Assembly (NCBI RefSeq): GCF_009928525.1
Contig: NZ_JAABOK010000023.1
Span: forward strand, 1 to 64,000
Direction: 5' to 3'
Source of the DNA: Chitinophaga solisilvae
GTDB taxonomy: Bacteria; Bacteroidota; Bacteroidia; Chitinophagales; Chitinophagaceae
DNA: 64,000 bases
Part shown: piece after piece, positions 26,086 to 35,500 of the stretch
Position numbering within the stretch: position 1 is the stretch's first letter
How the letters are laid out: each line of letters begins with the position of its first letter
Translations under genes and position numbers: made by a program
The notes under the pieces: model-generated
Told to the model about the DNA's origin: nothing
Database searches by the model: none
Seen by the model: only the letters and a program-made list of their open reading frames with translations

Positions 26086-26116
26086 AAAGGGCTGATCTGT
26101 AACGATCAGCCCTTTT
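26086..26116. terminator. Bidirectional terminator between chitinase and GNAT genes
   Basis: A perfect 12-bp stem, AAAGGGCTGATC with GATCAGCCCTTT, and a six-base loop. It is flanked by A-rich and T-rich ends so that it can work for both convergent genes. Confidence 0.85.
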
Positions 26117-26120
26117 GCTG

Positions 26121-26564
26121 TTATACCAGCTCCTGCTGCAGGTGCACATCCGGCCGGTATATTTCCATGAGCAGCTGCGGATTGTGCAGGTTCTCAAACT
26201 GATACTGCCGGTAAAGTCCGTGTGCATCGAGGGTATTGAGCATAATTCTTCTCAACCGTTTTGCCCAGGGCTGCTCCAGCAAAAAAGCCAGCAGCTGCCG
26301 GGAGATGCCTTTGCCTCTGTGTTCCGGCAGTACAAATACATCCGCCAGCCACCCGAAAGTGTGGTAGTCGGTGATAAGCCGTCCGAAGCCCACCTGCCTG
26401 TCATCAATAAAGGCGCCCATGCAAAAGGAGCCTGACAGGGAATTTTCTACCAGCTCATAAGAGATGCCCTTCGCCCAGTAAGAGTCCTGATCCAGGAACC
26501 GGTGTATCAGGGGAATGTCCATCTGCTCCTTTCCTGCTTTGATTACTACTGCTGTGTTATTCAT
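26121..26564 (-). CDS. GNAT family N-acetyltransferase
   Basis: A 147-residue acetyltransferase. The acetyl-CoA motif A reads LADVFVLPEHRGKGISRQLL at about residues 74-93 (R-G-x-G-I/x), preceded by a GFGRLITDY strand and followed by MLNTLDAHGLYRQYQFENL. It belongs to the group annotated as general GNAT or YdjC/YjdJ-like; the substrate is unknown. It is divergent from the MocR-type regulator with 91 bp between the starts. MocR proteins often control a divergently transcribed neighbour, so this gene is the leading candidate target. The operator described at 26612 lies in the shared space. Confidence 0.85.
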   Translation of the reverse strand: MNNTAVVIKAGKEQMDIPLIHRFLDQDSYWAKGISYELVENSLSGSFCMGAFIDDRQVGFGRLITDYHTFGWLADVFVLPEHRGKGISRQLLAFLLEQPWAKRLRRIMLNTLDAHGLYRQYQFENLHNPQLLMEIYRPDVHLQQELV

Positions 26565-26611
26565 CTGCCTGTTTTTTCTGTAAAAGTGAGAAAAAACAGA
26601 AAATGAATACA

Positions 26612-26651
26612 GATACAGTTTTGTGTATTTTAATGGATACAGTTAATTTTG
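26612..26651 (+). promoter_or_regulatory. MocR gene promoter with overlapping direct-repeat operator
   Basis: TTTG at 26620-26623, a 20-nt spacer and TAATTTTG at 26644-26651 form a full Bacteroidota promoter (-33 TTTG, -7 TAnnTTTG) ending 4 nt before the ATG at 26656, which implies a nearly leaderless mRNA. A 9-bp direct repeat GATACAGTT (26612-26620 and 26636-26644) touches both boxes, with start-to-start spacing of 24 bp. MocR regulators typically bind direct repeats, so autoregulation is likely. Confidence 0.6.
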
Positions 26652-26655
26652 TTGT

Positions 26656-28068
26656 ATGAAAAAGGATTTTCTGTACCAGGAAATATCGCAGAATATAGCC
26701 CGGCTGATAAAGAATAATGTGCTGAAAGCGGGTGACAGGCTGCCTTCCGTACGGATGCTTTGTACAGCGCATGGCATCAGTATGAACACCGCCAAAAGAG
26801 TATACCTGGAGCTGGAGGGGCAATCGCTGATAGAATCAAAGCCGCAGTCAGGCTACTTTGTAAGCGGCCGGCAGAAACTGTTGCCCTTACCTGAAACCAG
26901 CAGGCCGCTGCCTGCCGGCAGCGAAGAAGAGCCGGAGCAGCTGATTGCAAGGGTATATGACAATATGGGCAAGCCTGGGCTTACCTTATTTTCTATCGGC
27001 GTACCGGATCAGCGCCTGCTGCCGGTGGCCCGGCTGAATAAAGAAATGATACAGGCTACCCGCCGTCTTTCCGGCGGAGGCACCGCCTATGAAGAACTCC
27101 AGGGCAATGAAAAATTAAGGCTGGCCATTGCCGCCCGGTCTTTTTCCTGGGGAGGCAGTTTACGGGAGAAAGATATTATCACTACTGCAGGCGGTATGAA
27201 TGCCCTCTCCTTTTCTATGATGGCGGTGAGTAAACCCGGGCAGACAATTGCCGTGGAAAGCCCGGTATATCCGGGTATACTGCAACTGGCCAGGAGCCTG
27301 GGGCTTCGCGTACTGGAACTGCCTACGCATCCCCGCACCGGCATAGAACCGGATGCCCTCAAAAAAGTGTTGCCGCAAATTCACCTGTGCCTGCTGGTCA
27401 CCAATTTCAGTACGCCGCTGGGCAGCTGTATGCCTGACACACATAAGCGCGAAGTGGTGAAGCTGCTGGCGGAGCGTAACATTCCGCTGATTGAAGATGA
27501 CCTGTACGGCGACCTGTACTTTGGCAACAGCCGGCCCAGCTGCTGCAAGGCATACGATAAGACCGGCCATGTACTCTGGTGCAGCGCGGTTTCCAAAACG
27601 CTGGCGCCGGGCTATCGCGTAGGATGGGTAGCGCCGGGCAGATATAAAGAACAGCTCCTTCAACTGAAGCTGTCACACGCCATCTCTTCTTCCGCCATCA
27701 CGCAGGAAGTGGTGGCCGGCTTCCTGGAAAGCGGCCGGTACGATCATCACCTGCGCAAAATGCGCCGTACCCTGCAGCATAACTGTGACCACTATACGCA
27801 GACGATCGCCGGACACTTTCCTCCGGGCACCAGAACCGGCCGGCCGCAGGGTGGTCTTACGCTGTGGGTGGAACTGGATAAGCGCATCAATACAACTGAC
27901 CTGTATGCATCGGCCATCCGTCAGCACATCAGTATTGCACCCGGCCGGATGTTCACCCTGCAGCAACAGTTTGAAAACTGTATGCGGCTGTGCTTCGGGC
28001 TTCCCTGGACGGATGAGCTGCAACGCAAACTACAGCAGCTGGGCAGGATCGCCGCCATGCAGCTGTAA
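26656..28068 (+). CDS. MocR-type transcriptional regulator (GntR HTH plus aminotransferase-like domain)
   Basis: A 470-residue MocR/PdxR-group regulator. The N-terminal winged helix of GntR type spans about residues 1-70 (LKAGDRLPSVRMLCTAHGIS and NTAKRVYLELEGQSLIES). The rest is a fold-type I aminotransferase-like domain that should bind PLP, with the Schiff-base lysine at Lys314 in SAVSKTLAPGYRVGW and the phosphate-binding Arg just after. PIYPGI-like, DDLYGDLYF and CLLVTNF segments fit the family. Such proteins act as transcription factors that sense PLP or amino-acid-derived ligands. It is divergent from a GNAT gene, and a direct-repeat operator overlaps its own promoter. The ligand is unknown; no pyridoxal biosynthesis gene lies nearby. 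Confidence 0.92.
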   Translation: MKKDFLYQEISQNIARLIKNNVLKAGDRLPSVRMLCTAHGISMNTAKRVYLELEGQSLIESKPQSGYFVSGRQKLLPLPETSRPLPAGSEEEPEQLIARVYDNMGKPGLTLFSIGVPDQRLLPVARLNKEMIQATRRLSGGGTAYEELQGNEKLRLAIAARSFSWGGSLREKDIITTAGGMNALSFSMMAVSKPGQTIAVESPVYPGILQLARSLGLRVLELPTHPRTGIEPDALKKVLPQIHLCLLVTNFSTPLGSCMPDTHKREVVKLLAERNIPLIEDDLYGDLYFGNSRPSCCKAYDKTGHVLWCSAVSKTLAPGYRVGWVAPGRYKEQLLQLKLSHAISSSAITQEVVAGFLESGRYDHHLRKMRRTLQHNCDHYTQTIAGHFPPGTRTGRPQGGLTLWVELDKRINTTDLYASAIRQHISIAPGRMFTLQQQFENCMRLCFGLPWTDELQRKLQQLGRIAAMQL

Positions 28069-28149
28069 CGGGTTGTGCTGCCTTCGTCAAAAAATAACAG
28101 GTATTCATTCCTCAATTCTCCTTACCTTCTGTCTCAAATTCAATTGTAT

Positions 28150-28407
28150 ATGGCCACCAAAGAAACATTTTCATTAAGCGGTGAAAACCTTTTAAAAAAA
28201 GTGAAGGAACTTATTGCAGAAGGTAACATCCGTAAAATCACCATTACAGAAAAAGACGGCAGGGAGCTGATGTCATTTCCCCTCACCTTTGGCGTAGTAG
28301 GCGTTTTACTGGCGCCGGTGCTGGCAGCAGTGGGTGCGGTGGCCGCACTGGTAGGAGAATGCAGCATTACTGTAGAAAGGGAACCGCCGCAGGAAGAAAA
28401 ACAATAA
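28150..28407 (+). CDS. DUF4342 domain protein
   Basis: An 85-residue small protein of the DUF4342 family. The N-terminal helix (SGENLLKKVKELIAEGNIRK) and strand (ITITEKDGRELMSFPLTFG) lead to a hydrophobic helix (VVGVLLAPVLAAVGAVAALVGE) and CSITVER. This is the whole family domain, often found alone or next to a ubiquitin-associated-like segment in other bacteria. The hydrophobic helix suggests membrane association. The start at 28150 (MATKETFSL) matches the domain start; an in-frame ATG 75 bp upstream is unlikely. The function of the family is not established. Confidence 0.85.
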   Translation: MATKETFSLSGENLLKKVKELIAEGNIRKITITEKDGRELMSFPLTFGVVGVLLAPVLAAVGAVAALVGECSITVEREPPQEEKQ

Positions 28408-28475
28408 CGCATACGCCACCATAAAAAAACAGGAAAATACCATTGTTCCGGTACCGGATGTTGTACTTTCGAAGG

Positions 28476-29204
28476 ATGGAAAAAAGAATCGCCGTCATCA
28501 GTGATATTCATGGCAACCTGCCGGCACTGATAGCTGTACTGGAAGATATACAACATTTTCCGGCAGATATTATTTACTGCCTGGGCGACCTCACGGATGC
28601 AGCTCCCTGGCATAATGAAGTAATCAGCACCATCCGGTCCCTGGCTATTCCGACTATTATGGGGAACCATGATGAGAGGATTGCATTTGACCATCCGGTG
28701 CATCCGCTGAGCAAACATGGCCCGGAAGAACAGGTAGCCAGGCTAGCAGCTATCAACTACACCAAAGCGACCATCACAGCGGATAACAAAATGTTCCTGT
28801 CACACCTGCCGCACCATATCCGGTTTGAAGCCGGGGGCAAACATTTTCTGCTGGTGCATGGCAGCGCAGACAGCAACGATGAATATCTTTATGATACCCA
28901 CAATGCCGCCACGTTACAGCAGATGCTATCACAACAGCAGGCGGATATTATGGTTTGCGGGCATACCCATATCTCCTACCTCCGCACCCTGCCCGACGGG
29001 AAGCAGGTGATCAATACCGGCTCCGTAGGCCGCACCAAAGAGCAGGACGGAAAGGCCACCTATCTGCAGATAGTGATTCACGAAGATACCAGCATACAGT
29101 ATACGCTCAGGAAAGTTACCTACAACATTAAAGAAACAGCCGACGGAATCAGAAGCAGTGAAATACCTGATTTCTATGCAGATCTGCTGGAGAAGATAAT
29201 ATAG
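28476..29204 (+). CDS. Metallophosphoesterase, YfcE/calcineurin-like
   Basis: A 242-residue phosphoesterase with the two-metal active site of the calcineurin-like superfamily. The motifs run in order: SDIHGN (D-x-H), YCLGDLTD (G-D), MGNHDER (GNHD), a later LVHGSAD, and VCGHTHISYLR (GHTH). The final segment NTGSVGRTKEQDGKATYLQI fits the YfcE/MJ0936-type group that hydrolyses phosphodiesters or nucleotides. The ATG at 28476 gives the domain its normal start; a TACTTTCG near-match to the -7 box ends 4 nt before it. The natural substrate is unknown. The gene follows DUF4342 by 68 bp in the same direction. Confidence 0.9.
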   Translation: MEKRIAVISDIHGNLPALIAVLEDIQHFPADIIYCLGDLTDAAPWHNEVISTIRSLAIPTIMGNHDERIAFDHPVHPLSKHGPEEQVARLAAINYTKATITADNKMFLSHLPHHIRFEAGGKHFLLVHGSADSNDEYLYDTHNAATLQQMLSQQQADIMVCGHTHISYLRTLPDGKQVINTGSVGRTKEQDGKATYLQIVIHEDTSIQYTLRKVTYNIKETADGIRSSEIPDFYADLLEKII

Positions 29205-29288
29205 GTACAGGCAGTTCTTCGCTATAACGGGAAAGCATATACTGTATTACAGACATCTTCCTTTCAGCTTGCCCTCAGCGGGGCCTGG

Positions 29289-29759
29289 CTATTTTTCGTT
29301 CAGCATTTTTTTAATGACCGCTATCTGACCCAGGTGATAATGTGTATGTTCTGTCACACCCAGTAAATTGCGGTGATAGCTGCCATACTTTGCATCAGCA
29401 AAATCTTTTCCCAGCTGCTCATCATCCAGCTGTTCAATCAGTACGGCCATCTGTTCGGCTTCCGTCAGCGTTTTGGCGACCAGCTCTTCCCATGCTGCCT
29501 CCGAGGTTAGAGGAGGTAAATCGAAACTGTACTTGTCATGTGCTTTAAGCGGCGTTCCCTGTAAAACTTTCAGCATGGCGCTGACATAATAATTTACATG
29601 AAAAACAAGTACGGCAATAGTATTCAGGTTATGCACCTTCGTTACCGCCTGCTGCCAGCTGATATCCGCCAGCGTATCTTTCAGGTTAACACTGGTCCAG
29701 TTTCCTCCAAAGTGAACATCTCTGAAATGTTTCGCGATTTGTCTGGTTGTTTCCATCAT
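29289..29759 (-). CDS. DinB/DUF1572-like four-helix protein
   Basis: A protein of about 157 residues with the DinB-superfamily four-helix bundle. Metal ligands are expected in HVNYYVSAML in the second helix and in the C-terminal HTHYHLGQI motif (H-x3-H). Related proteins include DinB and bacillithiol or mycothiol S-transferases, but the reaction here is unknown. The N terminus has two consecutive Met codons (29759 and 29756); the ORF could begin eight residues earlier at 29783, but MMETTRQIAKHF fits the fold better. It is convergent with the phosphoesterase gene. Confidence 0.8.
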   Translation of the reverse strand: MMETTRQIAKHFRDVHFGGNWTSVNLKDTLADISWQQAVTKVHNLNTIAVLVFHVNYYVSAMLKVLQGTPLKAHDKYSFDLPPLTSEAAWEELVAKTLTEAEQMAVLIEQLDDEQLGKDFADAKYGSYHRNLLGVTEHTHYHLGQIAVIKKMLNEK

Positions 29760-29790
29760 GATAAGAATTAAGCGCAGATACAATTTACGA

Positions 29791-29919
29791 ATTTATTGAT
29801 GCTGGAATTTTAGAATTTTAAATGCGGCGAAAATCTCCATGTACATCTTTCCTGTCTCTCTGCTTATATCTACGCTTATACCTCCTCATTAAAATTCCGG
29901 AATGCATAAATCAATAAAT
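29791..29919. repeat. Weak imperfect inverted repeat in intergenic region
   Basis: Bases 29791-29821 and 29889-29919 pair at both ends of the arms (ATTTATTGAT and GAATTTTAA) but not in the middle. It lies upstream of the DinB-like gene rather than downstream, unlike the other long hairpins. The rest of the 298-bp gap (29760-30057) is AT-rich with a short ATAAAATCTCAAATATT stretch resembling the octamer family, and nothing else recognised. Confidence 0.4.
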
Positions 29920-30057
29920 CCGTCAACCTTCATTAAATCTCCAATAGCCCAATCATAAAATCTCAAATATTCCCTATCTTGATACCGGCGAAACGCCCCC
30001 CAAAAACCTATGACCGTTTGCCCTGCACCCTAAACCTGTGTTTAAATTTCAATCTAT

Positions 30058-31890
30058 ATGAAAAGACTACTCTTTATCCCTCTGCTGTTGCTATGCATAG
30101 CCGTATACGCGCAGCCGGCCGGTTATGTGCCGGGTACGCAGGTATGCTGGAAAATTAATGGTTACGACCATGGTTATTTTAAAGCCGCCGGTAAAGGTGA
30201 GCGGCATATTCTGCTGGCATTTACCGGCTATGGCGAGCAAAGCTGCGCCAACTTTCAGACGAATGCGCCTCAGAACCTGCTCAATGACCTGGGCACTAAC
30301 TGGAACGGACGTACGGTGCGCGCTCCCGGCGATACCATTGTATGGGAAGTGCTGACCATTCCCAACTATGCGGAGTTCTGGATGCAGCCTTATGCCCGCA
30401 ACATTGACTCTTTCTTCGCGAAGATTGCACCTGTTGACACCAGTGAACACTGGCGTTTTCATGTATCCGGCCTCAGTCATGGTGTTGGGCGGTTCTGGGC
30501 TTACCTGTCCAACGCACAGGGCACCAACAGTCCGTACAGGCATATCTTCTCTACTACCATCAGCCTTTCCGGCCAGGCACAGGATGCCGGTATGCTGGCC
30601 GCTACCTCCCGCAACAAACGTAACTGGGTATGGGTAGGCGATCAGGATTACGGACAAACACATCCAGGCATATCTCAGCAGCTGTATAATAATCTTACCG
30701 GCTCCAAACGCTTCACCCTGCAGGCGAGCGTACCTCCTGCCAGCGCAGGGCATAACAGCATTACGTGGGACAGCTGTCATTCGCTGCGCGGCACAGACAC
30801 GCTCACCAATACCTGGTTATGGATGGTGGCGCGGCAGCAGGATACAGTGACGCCTCAACCCTGCCCTGTTACCGGCGGCCCTGCCGGCTATGTGCCGGGA
30901 ACGCAGGTCAGCTGGACCTTCAACGGCCGGTCGCACGGCTACTTCCGGGCAGCAGGATGCGGTGAAAGACATATCCTTATTGTATTCACTGCCGATACCT
31001 CTACCGACAGCACCAACTACCAGATCAATGCGCCGCAGAAATTACTGCAGGATGCAGGTATTAACTGGAACGGACGTACGGCGCGCGCTCCCGGCGACAC
31101 CATTGTATGGGAAGTATTCACCATCCCGCATACATCCGCCCACTGGCTGCAGGCGTACGCCAACGATATTGATTACTTCTTCACCCATATTGAAAACATA
31201 GATACCACCGATCATAACAGGTTCCATATGGCCGGCATGGCAAACGGTGTAAACAGGATGTGGGGATATCTGACCAATGACCAGTCTCACAACAGTCCTT
31301 ACCGGAATATCTTCTCTACAACCATCGGCGTATCTGCCACCTGGTCATCTATCTATCCGAAGATAACGGCGTATAGCCCCGGCAGGCGTCATTGGGTATG
31401 GCATGGCGCTGACGACACCAATTCTACCACACCGCCGTCCGCTTCCGTAGAGCATTACAATGCCCTGAACGGGAATAAGCGGCTTACCTTGCAGGCAGGC
31501 GGTGGTCATAACAGTATCACCTGGGACAGCTGCTTCAGTATCCTGGGCGCCGACAGCAGCAACAACAGATGGATATGGATGGTAACGCCTCCCGCTACTT
31601 TACTGCAACGGAGCTTTGCTGCAGAAACCTCCGCCGGCGCTGAGAAAGAAACAGCCCTGCAGGCATGGCCCAACCCTGCCGGCAATACCACCCGCATCAG
31701 CTGGAACGGTAAGCCCGGCACGCATTATCATCTGACCATCATAGATATGAAAGGCAGCATCCGTAAATCCATCCCCGGTATTAACGGTAACGCTTATACG
31801 CTGGACATGAGTCAGCTGGAAAAAGGCATGTATATTATACAGGTTACCGGATCCGGCAGAAGAACACAGATTAAATTAATGAAGGAATAA
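30058..31890 (+). CDS. Secreted tandem esterase-like protein with T9SS sorting domain
   Basis: A 610-residue exported protein. A signal peptide (LLFIPLLLLCIAVYA) is followed by two homologous domains of about 230-250 residues, each starting AGYVPGTQV-x-W and ending GHNSITWDSC. The fold resembles an alpha/beta hydrolase. Copy 1 has the nucleophile-elbow pattern GLSHG with Ser140 and a candidate His232. Copy 2 reads GMANG with Ala395 in place of Ser, keeping His484, so it is probably not catalytic and may bind ligand instead. The last 75 residues (LQAWPNPAGNTTRISWNG to IKLMKE) are a type A T9SS sorting domain. Substrate unknown. It is an isolated gene with a long hairpin downstream. The hydrolase assignment is by motif only. 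Confidence 0.75.
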   Translation: MKRLLFIPLLLLCIAVYAQPAGYVPGTQVCWKINGYDHGYFKAAGKGERHILLAFTGYGEQSCANFQTNAPQNLLNDLGTNWNGRTVRAPGDTIVWEVLTIPNYAEFWMQPYARNIDSFFAKIAPVDTSEHWRFHVSGLSHGVGRFWAYLSNAQGTNSPYRHIFSTTISLSGQAQDAGMLAATSRNKRNWVWVGDQDYGQTHPGISQQLYNNLTGSKRFTLQASVPPASAGHNSITWDSCHSLRGTDTLTNTWLWMVARQQDTVTPQPCPVTGGPAGYVPGTQVSWTFNGRSHGYFRAAGCGERHILIVFTADTSTDSTNYQINAPQKLLQDAGINWNGRTARAPGDTIVWEVFTIPHTSAHWLQAYANDIDYFFTHIENIDTTDHNRFHMAGMANGVNRMWGYLTNDQSHNSPYRNIFSTTIGVSATWSSIYPKITAYSPGRRHWVWHGADDTNSTTPPSASVEHYNALNGNKRLTLQAGGGHNSITWDSCFSILGADSSNNRWIWMVTPPATLLQRSFAAETSAGAEKETALQAWPNPAGNTTRISWNGKPGTHYHLTIIDMKGSIRKSIPGINGNAYTLDMSQLEKGMYIIQVTGSGRRTQIKLMKE

Positions 31891-31897
31891 AGCACGG

Positions 31898-32017
31898 TTG
31901 TTTTGCTATTTAATTATTTGAGATTTTGTAGCCCATCAGGGTTTTCCTTTGTACCTATAGTTGCAGCAGGAAATCCTGCCGGGCTACAAAATCTCAAATA
32001 ATTAAATAACAAAACAA
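31898..32017. repeat. Inverted repeat of the octamer family after esterase-like gene
   Basis: Arms 31898-31947 and 31968-32017 pair over about 50 bp with a few mismatches near the tip and a 20-base loop. They share the TTATTTGAGATTTTGTA core with the elements at 19865 and 24262. It begins 8 bp after the stop codon. Confidence 0.9.
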
Positions 32018-32503
32018 TTAAATATCCATTCGTTTTCCTAACTATGATGTATAGCAACTAAGATGTATATTTTTTACACATTAACCTTGCAACTGCTTAC
32101 TGTACCTACATTCCAAACATCAGCCCGGTAGTATACAGCAATGGCATTCACTCTGCGCCGGTAATTTCCCCTACCCGTTTTTTCCCCGGTAAATGCTATT
32201 TTATTCAATATTTTTTTTAGCTTTAATCAGAAAAAATCAAAACCCCTGTAAGATTATTATTCTTGTAATAACTATTTTAATAACATTAATAAGACTATCC
32301 TGGCGAAAAACTCATGCTCCTGTAATATTAAACTAAACTGCGTTTACAGCCGGCCACTGAGCTTCTCCGGACAACTTTATCTCTACTCGTATTCACAGCG
32401 TAATAATCTTATGACCATAAGACGGTAAATGAGCATCATTAAAGGATACATGATTCTTTAACGGCTGTCACCTTGCTTCCACCGGAACAATAAAGTTATT
32501 GGT
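32018..32503 (+). other. Intergenic region upstream of the Tc locus
   Basis: A 486-bp AT-rich region between the long hairpin and the fused TcB-TcC gene. No ORF of convincing content, RNA gene or clear TAnnTTTG promoter was recognised. It should contain the promoter of the left Tc locus. Confidence 0.4.
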
Positions 32504-35500
32504 ATGAATATGAAAGCTCCTGATAAAACAAAGCAGGACCCCCTCAAAATTTCCGCAATTGAAATAAAACCGCCCACGGGTGGCGGCACTATTAAAGGAT
32601 TAGGAGATTTATTCAAGGCGGATCCTTTTACCGGCACAGGCACCTACGCTATTCCCATCCCGGTTACAGCTGCCAGAGGATTTGAGCCGGACCTGAATCT
32701 TTCTTATAATTCCGGCGGTGTCAATGGTCCCTTTGGCCTTGGCTTCTCCCTGATGCTTTCAAAAATTTCCGTTAACAGCAACAAACGTATTCCGCGGTAT
32801 AACGGCACGGACCAATACCTGCTGGATGGAAACGTATTATCCGCTAAATCCGCCACAGCACAGCAACCTAACCCACGTACCGCCACCGTTAATGATATTA
32901 CCTACCAGGTAACCACTTATCTTACCAGCCCCGGCATTGATTTCTCTCTTATAGAAAAATGGACAGCAGCAGACACCGGTCTTTCTTTCTGGAAAATAGT
33001 TACTCCTGATAATATCACCACTGTTTATGGAGAGGATGATACCTCACGTGTAGCCAATCCGGATGACGGCACACAGATATATGAATGGTTGCCGTGCCAG
33101 TCCTATGACGCAAAAGGTAACCGTATCGTATATGATTACCTGAAAGAAAATAATGACAACGTACCCGATAGTGTTTACGAAATCAATCATAACTGGAAAG
33201 CAGGCCGTTACCTCAACACCGTGAGTTATGGCAACTATCAGCGTCCGGATAAAACAGAAGCCTTTGCCTTCAGTATCGTTTTCAACTACGGACAGGATGC
33301 CACGCATCAGTGGCCCTGCCGTCCTGACCCGTTCTCCTATTACAACGCAGGCTTTGAAATCAGGGTTTTCCGTCTTTGTGAAAAGATACAGCTCGTGCAT
33401 CATTTCCCGGATGAACTGGGAGATCCGCTGGTAGTAAAGGAACTGGTACTGCAATATGAAGATGTACAGTCCTACACCAACGTACAGTTCCAGGCTCCTT
33501 CCCTGCTGAAAAGCATTGTCATGAACGGATACCGGAAGGAGCTGACGGCACCGCAGCCGGCCCCACCGCTGGAACTGGGCTTTTCTTCCTTTCAGCCGCC
33601 GGTAGCTCCGCAGTTCAAAATACTGGAAACAGATACCAGCTCTATCCCCGGCTATCTCGACACTACCGGCTTCCTTCCGGTTGATCTGAACCGCGATGGG
33701 CTGCCAGGTTTTCTCTACAGCAACAACACTTCCTGCCTGTATATGGCTCCGCTGGGCGATGGCCGCTACCAGGCTCCCCAGGAAAACAGCAGCTTCCCTA
33801 TCAATAAAAACCTGCAACGCGGAGAAGCTGTATTAACTGACATCGACGGCAATGGTATGCTGGACCTGCTGGTGAATGCCCCCGGCGAAATGGGCTACTA
33901 TCCCCGCAATGCAGACGGCGGCTGGAATAACTACACTCCATTCCCGAATTTCCCCAACAATTTCCATGACCCGCATATGGAGATGGCCGACCTGGATGCC
34001 AACGGCAAAACAGATCTGCTCATTGCCAACACCGGCTCCCTGCAGATCTTCAATTCGCTGGGACTGGACGGATATGCCACTCCTACCTTCATCACCAATA
34101 CCAATGGGTTTCCGCTGGTTAAAACAGGATATCAGCAGGAAATGGTCACCTTTGCCGATATGTTCGGCGACGGATTGCCCCATCGCGTAAAGATCAGCAG
34201 CGGTATGGTAGAATGTTGGCCCTGCCTGGGTTATGGCCGGTTCGGAAAGAAAATCACCATGGGCAATCCACCCCAGTTCAACGACGATTTTGACAACGCC
34301 CGTTTATTTCTGACAGATACAGACGGCTCCGGCACTGCCGACCTGGTGTATGTATATCCTGACAGAGTGGAGCTGTTCCTCAATCAATCCGGCAATACCT
34401 TTTCTGCCCCTGTAACCATCCACCTGCCTGAAACCTTCGGTATCCTCGACAGGATCAGCTTTGCAGACATCCTGGGCAATGGTACCAACTGCCTGGTGTT
34501 TACGAAAATATCTCCGGTACCTAAACAGTATTACTACAATTTTTCGGGAGAAGTAACTCTCCCAGACGGCACCAGTACACCTTCCCTCAAACCGTACCTG
34601 CTCAATGTCATCAATAATAATCTTGGTGGCATACAGATTATCAGCTACTGCAGTGCCGTGAAGTTTGCGCTGGCAGATAAACAGGCCGGACAGCCGTGGG
34701 TGACCAAACTACCCTTTCCTGTACAGGTGGTGGAACAGATTACTGTTTATGAATCATTCTCACAATCAAGATATGTAAGCCGCTATAGTTACCACAATGG
34801 CTACTATGATGCATATACCCGATCTTTCAAAGGATTCGGGATGACAGAAACCTGGGATGCCGAAACGTATGAATCCTTTCAGCAAAGTTATCAGAACCCT
34901 GACTATCCGGTATCCGCACTCAACCAGGAACTGTTTGTTCCTCCTGTTCACACGAAGTACTGGTTCCTGAACGGCTGCGGCCCCCTTGCCTACTATCCGC
35001 TGCTGGCACAGTTCCGCACACAGTATTTCCAGGGCGACCCGCAGGCTTATAACTTCCCTGACAGCCAGCTGCCTGAAGGGATGGACATTGTCACCACCAA
35101 CACCGCATACCTTTCCCTGGCCGGTCAGATGATCAGAAAAGAAGTGTATGCGGATGATGATACAGCGATGGCCGCCGATCCTTACCAGGTTATACAGACC
35201 AATTATGAAGTGACACTCATACAGGCGGCAGTGCCTGATAATCCGGCAGTTTTCCAGGTAGATACACGGGAGGTCATCACCTACGACTACGAGCGCGATC
35301 CGCAGGACCCACGGGTACAGCAGGAATTTATCCTTGAAACAGACCCCGCCTGCGGGCAACCGGAGCTATCCTGTATTATTTATCTGCCGCGCCGCAATCA
35401 ACCGAAAACATATCCGGAACAATATGTTCAGAAAGGCACCATCAGCCGGAATCAATATTATGATTCACCGGATGATGCTGACTACTGGCTGAAAGGTATT

